Position numbers and translations under genes: made by a program
In this document: positions 1 through 5,574 of the stretch, piece after piece
How positions within the stretch are numbered: position 1 is the stretch's first letter
Layout: each line of letters begins with the position of its first letter
Origin: Collinsella sp.
Lineage (GTDB): Bacteria; Actinomycetota; Coriobacteriia; Coriobacteriales; Coriobacteriaceae
Reading direction: 5' to 3'
Assembly (NCBI GenBank): GCA_031295725.1
Contig: JAUMNV010000175.1
Coordinates: 1-11,092, forward strand
DNA length: 11,092 bases
Notes under the pieces: generated by a model
The model's database searches: none
Told to the model about the DNA's origin: nothing
What the model saw: the letters and a program-made list of their open reading frames with translations, nothing else

Positions 1-333
1 GATGAGGTTCTCGCCCAGGTTCTTGCCGCCGAGGACGTGCATGTGGAAGTGCATGACGGTCTGACCGGCGTTGACGCCCTTGTTGGAGATGACGCGGAAA
101 CCGTCCTCCAGGCCCTTGGCCTTAGCGACCTCCTGGATGGCGTGGGCCATGGCGCCCATGGTCTCGGCAGGCACGTTGTCGGCGATGTCGCTGTAGTGCT
201 TCTTGGGGATCACGAGGGTGTGGACCGGCGCCTGGGGGTTGAGGTCGTCGAAGGCGATGACCTGGTCGTCCTCATAGACAACGGTCGAGGAGATCTCGTG
301 GTTGGCAATTTTGCAGAAGATGCAATCACACAT
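1..333 (-). CDS. HIT-family nucleotide hydrolase/transferase (partial, 3' end beyond window)
   Basis: Histidine-triad protein, a family that hydrolyses or transfers nucleotides from AMP-lysine-type phosphoramidates and related nucleotidyl substrates in the cytoplasm. The 111 visible residues start MCDCIFCKIA, the usual N-terminus with the CxxC pair of bacterial HIT proteins. They continue through the DDQVIAFDDLNPQAPVHTLVIPKKH segment shortened here to its core (AFDDLNPQAPVH) and reach the active-site triad HFHMHVLGG near residues 97-105. Only a few C-terminal residues should be missing past position 1. The ATG at 333 is preceded by GAAAGGA (341-347 on the complement) at good spacing. It lies 49 nt downstream of xseB and is probably the last visible gene of the minus-strand operon. 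The exact substrate cannot be told. Confidence 0.93.
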   Translation of the reverse strand, partial: MCDCIFCKIANHEISSTVVYEDDQVIAFDDLNPQAPVHTLVIPKKHYSDIADNVPAETMGAMAHAIQEVAKAKGLEDGFRVISNKGVNAGQTVMHFHMHVLGGKNLGENLI

Positions 334-382
334 GGTTGGTTCCTTTCTCACAGACCAAGGTAATTATATTTGGTCGAGATGG

Positions 383-649
383 TTAGAACGAGAGACTGTC
401 GTTGGTGTTGGCGGCTTCGCCGTCGGCGAGCACGTCGTTGCCGTCGACGTCCTTAAGGAGCACCGAGACCTTCTGCTCGGCATCGGACAGGCGGGTGCGC
501 AGGCTCTTGAGGAGCTCGACGCCGCGGGTGTAGCTCTCGAGCGACTCCTCGAGCTCCATATCGCCCGACTCCAAGCTGCGGATGATGAGCTCCAACTCCT
601 GCGAGGCCTGCTTGTACGTAAGCTGCTCGACCGGGGTCTTCTCTGCCAT
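383..649 (-). CDS. xseB: Exodeoxyribonuclease VII small subunit
   Basis: Small subunit of exonuclease VII, which binds in several copies to XseA and is needed for degradation of single-stranded DNA into oligonucleotides in the cytoplasm. The 88 residues match the family: LTYKQASQELELIIRSLESG followed by LEESLESYTRGVELLK, two helices that form a coiled-coil hairpin, then a variable acidic tail. The length is normal for the family (about 75-90 residues). The ATG at 649 has an AAAGGA Shine-Dalgarno just upstream on the complement. It begins 42 nt after the xseA stop, the classic xseA-xseB order, so the two subunits are almost certainly co-transcribed. Confidence 0.96.
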   Translation of the reverse strand: MAEKTPVEQLTYKQASQELELIIRSLESGDMELEESLESYTRGVELLKSLRTRLSDAEQKVSVLLKDVDGNDVLADGEAANTNDSLSF

Positions 650-691
650 ATCTGTTTCCTTTCCTAAAGGTTTATCGCTATGAAACGCGGC

Positions 692-2143
692 TTACTCGAC
701 CGTATCGACCGTTGCCGCCACGTTGCCGTCTGCCATGCGCACACGAATGGCGTCGCCGGGCTTAAAGGTCTTGGCACTCGTAGCCACGCCATCATCGCTG
801 TACGCGATGGAATAGCCGCGGGCAAGCACCTTGAGCGGCGACAGGGCATCGAGCGAGGCTGCCGCACGGCCTAGGTCGGACGCGGGCTTGCTGAGCATCG
901 TACGTCCCTGATGCTCCAGACGGGAGCTTGCGAGCATGAGCGCATGGCGCTTGCCATCGAGCCCTGAGGTGCTTGCGATCAAACGCTCGGGCAGACGCTC
1001 GAAGTTGGAGCGGAAGGCCCCAACCGAACGCGTTATGGCGCCCGACAGTCGATCGGCAGTCAGCGCAAGCTCCGATTCGCGACGCTCGACCATAAACGTT
1101 GGGTCGTTGAGGCACGGGCGGCACGCGGCCGCATCGAGCGCGTCAACAAGACGAGCCGTATAGGTGTCCCAGGCACGACGACCGCGCTGGTCGAGCATCT
1201 CCAAATCAACCTGATCTGACCCGATCATCGAAGCCATCGCGGCGCCCAGACGCTGATGGCGCGTCTCGAGCACGTCGGCCAACTCCGTCATAGCCGGCGC
1301 CACCGATTCTGCCGCTGCCGTTGGCGTGGAGGCGCGACGGTCGCTCACCATGTCGCAGATCGAGGTATCGGGCTCATGCCCAATGCCCGTCACCACGGGC
1401 ACGGGACAGGCTGCCACCGCACGGGCAAGCTCCTCGTCGTTAAAGGTCATGAGGTCCTCGAAGGAACCGCCGCCACGCACGAGCAAAATGCAATCGGGCG
1501 CCGGCGTAATGGCAGCGGCGCGGCGCAAGCCTTCAATAAGCTCTGCCGGCGCACCCTCGCCCTGGACCTTTGCGCCCACGCAGACAAGCTCGACGAGCGG
1601 GTTGCGACGGCGCAATGTGCGCTTAACGTCGTCGATTACGGCGCCCGAAAGCGAGGTGACGACCGCCACACGCGAGCAGAACACCGGGATGCGGCGTTTG
1701 CGCGCCTCATCCATCAGGCCCTCGCGACGCAGCTTTTCGGCCAACTGAGCCACCTGCTGACGCAGCAAGCCCTCCCCCGCCAGCGAGAACGAGCGGGCGA
1801 CGAAGCTCATGCGACCCGTAGGCTTGTAGAGATTGAAGCTACCCTTAAAGCTCACCTGCATGCCGTCGCGCAGATCGAAGGTGCGCTTAAGGTAGGCGCC
1901 CTTCCAGATGATGCAGTCGACGGCCGCCGAGTCGTCCTTGATTTGGAAGTAGCAGTGGCCGCTTCGGGCATTGGGACCACGAAAACCCGTGACCTCACCC
2001 AAAACGCTCAGCTGCGGAATGGCATCGAGCGCGCCGGCGGCGATCTCCACCGCTTGGCTCACGCTGAGCTCTTTGCGCTCCCGCTCGTCTGATCCGTCGA
2101 ACTCGACGGAAACGGTATTGCCAGTTAGATTCCAGCCTGCCAC
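692..2143 (-). CDS. xseA: Exodeoxyribonuclease VII large subunit
   Basis: Catalytic subunit of exonuclease VII, acting on single-stranded DNA in repair and recombination. Numbered from the chosen GTG (483 aa), residues about 27-125 form the N-terminal OB-fold (LSVSQAVEIAAGAL, then LGEVTGF and GHCYFQIKD). The nuclease core carries the family motifs RGGGSFEDL (223-231), TGIGHEPDTS (252-261) and a D-V-D-RA-TPTAAAE stretch (264-279). A long coiled-coil region follows, then the conserved C-terminal LSPLKVLARGYSIA. The length fits (E. coli XseA is 456 aa). Three in-frame starts exist: TTG 2170, ATG 2161 and GTG 2143. GTG is preferred because AAAGGGGG sits 4-6 nt upstream, whereas the ATG has only a GGAG about 12 nt away. 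The start is therefore less certain than the gene. Confidence 0.95.
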   Translation of the reverse strand: MAGWNLTGNTVSVEFDGSDERERKELSVSQAVEIAAGALDAIPQLSVLGEVTGFRGPNARSGHCYFQIKDDSAAVDCIIWKGAYLKRTFDLRDGMQVSFKGSFNLYKPTGRMSFVARSFSLAGEGLLRQQVAQLAEKLRREGLMDEARKRRIPVFCSRVAVVTSLSGAVIDDVKRTLRRRNPLVELVCVGAKVQGEGAPAELIEGLRRAAAITPAPDCILLVRGGGSFEDLMTFNDEELARAVAACPVPVVTGIGHEPDTSICDMVSDRRASTPTAAAESVAPAMTELADVLETRHQRLGAAMASMIGSDQVDLEMLDQRGRRAWDTYTARLVDALDAAACRPCLNDPTFMVERRESELALTADRLSGAITRSVGAFRSNFERLPERLIASTSGLDGKRHALMLASSRLEHQGRTMLSKPASDLGRAAASLDALSPLKVLARGYSIAYSDDGVATSAKTFKPGDAIRVRMADGNVAATVDTVE

Positions 2144-2212
2144 GCAGCCCCCTTTCGTCATCGTGCACAAGGGCTCCGGCCCTGCGCAAATTCAAGTCCA
2201 ACACATAGTACA

Positions 2213-2245
2213 GCGCCGCGAGGACACGAATCCCCGCGGCGCCTG
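2213..2245 (-). repeat. Inverted repeat between the YugP-family gene and xseA
   Basis: GCGCCGCG (2213-2220) and its complement CGCGGCGC (2235-2242) form an 8-bp GC stem with a 14-nt loop; outer bases can extend it after a one-base bulge. In the minus-strand transcript it lies between the metallopeptidase stop and xseA. No T-run follows, so it is not a typical intrinsic terminator. It may be an mRNA-stabilising or processing hairpin, or simply a GC-rich palindrome. Confidence 0.5.
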
Positions 2246-2258
2246 TCAAGCCTATTTG

Positions 2259-2963
2259 TTATCGGTTGGAGTTTCTGTTGTAGCGGGCCATCAGGTAGAG
2301 CAGCTGAATAATCGAGGCGAGCGCCGCCGCCACGTAGGTGAGCGCGGCTGCCGTCAGCACCTTCTTGGCACCGTTGACCTGCTTGGAACTCATACCCGAC
2401 TGCTCGATATACGCCACGGCGCGTCGACTGGCATCAATCTCGACAGGCAGCGTAACGAGTTGGAACAGCACGCTAAACGAGAAGAAGACCAGCGCGAGGG
2501 TCGTGAGCCCCGCGATGTTCATGAACAGGCCCATGAGCAGCACGATCGTCCAGGTGTTCTGGGTAAAGTTGACGACGGGGACCAAAGCGGTGCGCACCTT
2601 CATCATGGCGTAACCGCTTTGGCGCTGGGCGGCATGGCCCGCCTCATGGCAGGCCACGGCAACGCTTGCGACCGACCCGCCCGAACGGTTGGCATCCGAC
2701 AGATACAGGTTGTTGTCCTGCGGGTTGTAATAATCGGTGAGCTCGCCGGCAACACCCTTGATACCCACCGCATTGCAGCCGTTTGCATCGAGCATGCGTC
2801 GCGCGACCGTGGCACCCGTATCGCCGTCCGAGCGAACCTTGGACCACGTCTTGTACGTCGAGTTGATATAGCTCTGCGCGGCAAAGCCAAGCACCGTGCA
2901 GACAAGAACAACCAGCAGGTACAGCGGGTCAATGCCAAAGCCGTATCCATAGTAATAAGGCAT
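2259..2963 (-). CDS. YugP-like membrane zinc metallopeptidase
   Basis: Integral-membrane neutral zinc metallopeptidase of the YugP / Zn_peptidase_2 family; the physiological substrate is unknown for this family. The 234 residues begin with a Tyr/Gly-rich start and a membrane segment (about 13-30). A luminal-type domain follows, with YNPQDNNLYLSD (79-90), then the zinc site HEAGH (106-110) in ACHEAGHAAQR. Two further hydrophobic segments occupy about 137-172, then PVEIDASRRA, where Glu175 is the probable third zinc ligand, and a last membrane segment lies at about 200-222. The length is that of Bacillus YugP (about 225). The ATG at 2963 has a strong GGAGG on the complement. It lies 64 nt after rnd and upstream of xseA on the same strand, so co-transcription is likely. 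Confidence 0.9.
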   Translation of the reverse strand: MPYYYGYGFGIDPLYLLVVLVCTVLGFAAQSYINSTYKTWSKVRSDGDTGATVARRMLDANGCNAVGIKGVAGELTDYYNPQDNNLYLSDANRSGGSVASVAVACHEAGHAAQRQSGYAMMKVRTALVPVVNFTQNTWTIVLLMGLFMNIAGLTTLALVFFSFSVLFQLVTLPVEIDASRRAVAYIEQSGMSSKQVNGAKKVLTAAALTYVAAALASIIQLLYLMARYNRNSNR

Positions 2964-3027
2964 GCGAATTCCTCCGAATCGAGTTACACGTTGGAGGCAT
3001 TCTACCCACTCAGCCGGCTAGGCTTCC

Positions 3028-4161
3028 CTATAACAGTTCAATCTTTCCGTCCTTCACGGTGAGCCCCATATTGCCGGAAAGCAGATCGTCCAGACGCGAA
3101 CCCACGAGCTCAAAGCGCCAGCCTTCGCGCAGGGGGCTCTGCTCGGGATGCTCAATATAGTCGGCCAGGTCATCGCGCGAGGCAATGACCGAGGTCGCCA
3201 CGCCCGAGCGCTCGGCAACCAGGCGAATGAGCGCATACATCAGGTCCGTCACGCTCTCCAACTCCGGCGAAATCTGACGGTGCCCGCGCACCATGAGCGG
3301 CAGGCGATCGTGTGGGCAGCTCGCACCGCGCTTAATGGCCATGAGCGCGCTGTCCACGTCGCGCTCCCCCAGCTGGTCGGTACCGCGAATGCTACGGAAC
3401 TCCTCAACACGAACGGGATTACGTTTAACCAGGGCCAGCAGCGTATCGTCGGACATGACCCACTTGCGCGGGATGTTGCGGCGCTCGGCGCGGTCCTCGC
3501 GCCAAGCGGCAAGCTCGCGTGCGATGCCCAACTGGTGACGGCTACACGAGTTGATGCGCTTGACCTTGCGAAACGCCTCATGGCGGTCGGCGTGGTAGTG
3601 CGACTCGTCGGCCAGCGGACGCAACTCGTCGAGCACCCAGTCCACCCGGCCCAGCTCGCGCAGGCGACTCATCATCTCGGTATAGGCGACGATCAAGTAC
3701 TTGACGTCATCGATCGCGTACTCGATCTGTTTGTCGGTCAGCGGGCGGCGCGACCAATCGGTCAGCGACTCGGTCTTGGGCAACGAGACGCCGCAAAACG
3801 TCTGCACGAGCGCGCCGTAGGAAATCTGCTGGCGCTCGCCCAAAAAGGCGGCGGCCACCTGCGTGTCAAAAATGGGGCGCGGCAGCACGCCCACGGTGTG
3901 GAGCATGACCTCCATATCCTGCGAGCAGGCGTGGAAGACCTTGGTCACGCTCTCGTCGGCCATAAGCTCGGCCAGCGGCGATAGGTCGTCGATTACCAGG
4001 GGATCGACCGCTACACTCTCGGCAGGGGTGGCAATCTGAACCAAACACAGACGCGGATGGAACGTGCGCTCGCGCAAAAACTCGGTATCGACGGCAATCG
4101 CGTCGAACTCACGGGCGCGCTGGCAAAAGTCGAGTAGAGCCTGATGTGTGGAAATGTACAT
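3028..4161 (-). CDS. rnd: Ribonuclease D
   Basis: 3'-5' exoribonuclease of the DEDDy superfamily, trimming tRNA precursors and other structured RNAs. Counted from the chosen ATG (377 aa), the catalytic metal-binding residues are Asp25 and Glu27 in AVDTEFLRE, Asp82 in HACSQDMEVM, and Tyr148/Asp152 in YAIDDVKYL. An HRDC nucleic-acid-binding domain follows at about 207-285 (RHQLGIARELAAWRE through FRSIRG). Length matches E. coli RNase D (375 aa). The frame stays open to a GTG at 4197, but ATG 4161 gives the family N-terminus (MYISTHQALLDFCQRA). Neither start has a strong Shine-Dalgarno. It is the first gene of the minus-strand cluster and diverges from the lipid kinase gene. Confidence 0.94.
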   Translation of the reverse strand: MYISTHQALLDFCQRAREFDAIAVDTEFLRERTFHPRLCLVQIATPAESVAVDPLVIDDLSPLAELMADESVTKVFHACSQDMEVMLHTVGVLPRPIFDTQVAAAFLGERQQISYGALVQTFCGVSLPKTESLTDWSRRPLTDKQIEYAIDDVKYLIVAYTEMMSRLRELGRVDWVLDELRPLADESHYHADRHEAFRKVKRINSCSRHQLGIARELAAWREDRAERRNIPRKWVMSDDTLLALVKRNPVRVEEFRSIRGTDQLGERDVDSALMAIKRGASCPHDRLPLMVRGHRQISPELESVTDLMYALIRLVAERSGVATSVIASRDDLADYIEHPEQSPLREGWRFELVGSRLDDLLSGNMGLTVKDGKIELL

Positions 4162-4225
4162 ATCAACCCATCGAATAAGGTTAGGCCCGAAAAACACGGG
4201 TAGGATATCGGCATAGCCTTACAAC

Positions 4226-4231
4226 TATACT
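4226..4231 (+). promoter_or_regulatory. Possible -10 element for the lipid kinase gene
   Basis: TATACT lies 28 nt upstream of the ATG at 4260 in the 98-bp divergent gap between rnd and the kinase gene. No convincing -35 hexamer is seen 16-18 nt upstream, so this is only a candidate. The complement of the same gap should hold the promoter of the rnd cluster, but I could not identify one with confidence. Confidence 0.35.
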
Positions 4232-4259
4232 CGGTTAGTCACAGAACGGGAACGTAAGT

Positions 4260-5177
4260 ATGCGCTGCCTTATCATCCACAACCCGGCATCGGGCCCCAG
4301 CTCAGATGAAATCTACGCATTCACGCACGCCCTTGCACAGGGCGGCGACGAAGTCGTGATGCGCTTTATCGGCGATGGCATGGAGCCCGAGGACGCCGTG
4401 GCAGACGTTCGCGAGTTCGACCGCGTGGTCGTCTCGGGCGGCGACGGCACCGTCTCCAACGTGCTCGACCAGATGCGCGGCTGCGGCGTCCCCACGCTCG
4501 TTTTCCCCTCCGGCACGGCCTGCCTGTTCTTTAACAACATCGGCAATGCCCCCGAGGCAGCGGCGCTTGCCAAGGCATGTCGCGCCGGCCGCACGGTCAA
4601 AGTAGACATGGGCGAGCTCTTTTGGCTCGACGAGAACGGCAACGAAAAGCGCCATGGCTTTATCATCATCGCCGGTTCGGGCTTTGACGCCGAGATCATG
4701 ATGAAGGCCGCCCCCACCAAAAACGACATCGGCGAGATCGCCTACTTCCTCTCCGCTCTCGCCACGCCCAACCCCACGGTGGCGCACTTTACCATTGAGC
4801 ATGATGGCATTGTTGAGGAGCTCGACGGCATCTGCTGCATGGCGGGCAACACGTCTGTCATCCAAAACGACATCAACCTGTTCCCCAACTGCCGTATGAA
4901 CGACGGCATGGTCGACATCGTCGTTATTGAGCCCGTGCGCACGGTGCAGTTGCTCCCCACGGTAATCACCGCCGCGCTCGACCCCGCCGGCAAGGTACTC
5001 GGCCGGCCGCAGTTTAAGATCATCCAGACCAAAGAAGCCAAGATTACCTGCACGCCATCGCTCGGCATGCAGTTTGATGGCGAGATCATCTCCAGCAACT
5101 CCGGCGTCTTTGGCGCCCGCGCGCTACCGCAATGCCTTGATATCATCGTCGACGAATTCTCGCCGCTCGGAAAATAG
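4260..5177 (+). CDS. Diacylglycerol kinase-like lipid kinase (DAGK catalytic-domain family)
   Basis: Member of the DgkB/YegS/LCB5 lipid-kinase superfamily, soluble proteins that phosphorylate diacylglycerol or related lipids at the membrane, usually to recycle diacylglycerol into phosphatidate. The 305 residues show NPASG (8-12), the nucleotide-binding VSGGDGT (58-64), a PSGT turn (82-85), and C-terminal motifs NDGMVDIVV and MQFDGE. The length is typical (about 290-310). The family's usual GT-x-N-D-F-A-R segment is replaced by GTACLFFNN, so the Asn and Asp normally present are missing. Substrate and even catalytic activity are therefore less certain. The start ATG has only a weak ribosome site (GGGAACG). 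The next gene's Shine-Dalgarno overlaps this stop codon. Confidence 0.85.
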   Translation: MRCLIIHNPASGPSSDEIYAFTHALAQGGDEVVMRFIGDGMEPEDAVADVREFDRVVVSGGDGTVSNVLDQMRGCGVPTLVFPSGTACLFFNNIGNAPEAAALAKACRAGRTVKVDMGELFWLDENGNEKRHGFIIIAGSGFDAEIMMKAAPTKNDIGEIAYFLSALATPNPTVAHFTIEHDGIVEELDGICCMAGNTSVIQNDINLFPNCRMNDGMVDIVVIEPVRTVQLLPTVITAALDPAGKVLGRPQFKIIQTKEAKITCTPSLGMQFDGEIISSNSGVFGARALPQCLDIIVDEFSPLGK

Positions 5178-5187
5178 GAGGACCCCC

Positions 5188-5280
5188 GTGAACGACAACC
5201 CCATCCTTGGCTTTATCGTCATCGTTTTGGCCATGCTCGTCGGCTATGCCATTAACGTGATTCACCGTCGAAAGAAGTAG
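5188..5280 (+). CDS. 30-residue single-span membrane microprotein
   Basis: A short frame starting at GTG and ending TAG. The product has a polar start (MNDNP), one hydrophobic segment of about 18-19 residues (positions 6-24, ILGFIVIVLAMLVGYAINV) and a positively charged tail HRRKK. This fits one transmembrane helix with a cytoplasmic C-terminus by the positive-inside rule. An excellent Shine-Dalgarno, GGAGGA (5177-5182), lies 5 nt before the GTG and begins at the last base of the lipid-kinase stop codon. Translation is thus likely coupled to the kinase gene, and the strong terminator follows directly. Function is unknown; a role as a membrane partner of the kinase is only a guess from position. 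Confidence 0.7.
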   Translation: MNDNPILGFIVIVLAMLVGYAINVIHRRKK

Positions 5281-5308
5281 CCATTACTCTTAGACGGCCC
5301 GTGCAGCC

Positions 5309-5359
5309 CGGACCCCTCGCCGGCATGAAACCACATGCCGGCGAGGGGTCCGCTTTTTT
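5309..5359 (+). terminator. Strong intrinsic terminator
   Basis: A perfect 19-bp stem (5309-5327 with 5334-5352) and a 6-nt loop AAACCA, followed after one base by six T residues (5354-5359). It ends the lipid kinase-microprotein transcript. It lacks a comparable T-run on the complement, so it is mainly plus-directed. Confidence 0.95.
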
Positions 5360-5574
5360 CTTGACGCTTTATTTAGCTACATTTTTCGCTGGCGTTATAC
5401 AAATTGATTTCCCACTAAATGAGTTCAATTTACCGTTAATCGCATATTTCGCTACGCTTATCGAGTAAATAACTTTCATGAATGTATATTGTTTCGAATT
5501 CGTTACGCTAAGGGGGTGTAATTATTGGGTGAAGCCCTCTGGAGACAGAGGGCTTTCGCACGCTGGGAGGGAAT
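5360..5574 (+). promoter_or_regulatory. AT-rich regulatory region and 5' UTR of the surface peptidase gene
   Basis: Markedly AT-rich compared with the rest of the window and free of supported genes. It holds a possible -10 TATATT (5485-5490) without a clear -35 and three degenerate 14-bp repeats (5385-5398, 5448-5461, 5499-5512). It also holds a 7-bp inverted repeat AAATTGA / TCAATTT (5401-5407, 5425-5431), and a hairpin right before the ribosome site. The promoter of the peptidase gene must be here, since a terminator closes the upstream unit, but its exact position is uncertain. Confidence 0.55.
5531..5556 (+). promoter_or_regulatory. 5' UTR hairpin ahead of the peptidase ribosome site
   Basis: GAAGCCCTCT (5531-5540) pairs with AGAGGGCTTT (5547-5556), ten pairs including one G-U, around the loop GGAGAC. 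It ends 8 nt before the Shine-Dalgarno GGGAGGG (5565-5571). The CCCTC of its left arm could instead pair with GAGGG of the Shine-Dalgarno. With only three T residues after it, it is not a terminator. Confidence 0.5.

Noticed and set aside
1256..2092. 278-codon plus-strand frame opposite xseA
   Set aside because: It is antisense to a gene with clear exonuclease VII motifs, and the product is His/Arg/Ala-rich with no recognisable domain.
3148..3984. 278-codon plus-strand frame opposite rnd
   Set aside because: It is antisense to RNase D with its DEDD motifs. No independent ribosome site or domain is seen.
5531..5556. Hairpin before the peptidase gene read as an attenuator terminator
   Set aside because: Only three T residues follow the stem, and the coding start is 18 nt later; a terminator is not supported.
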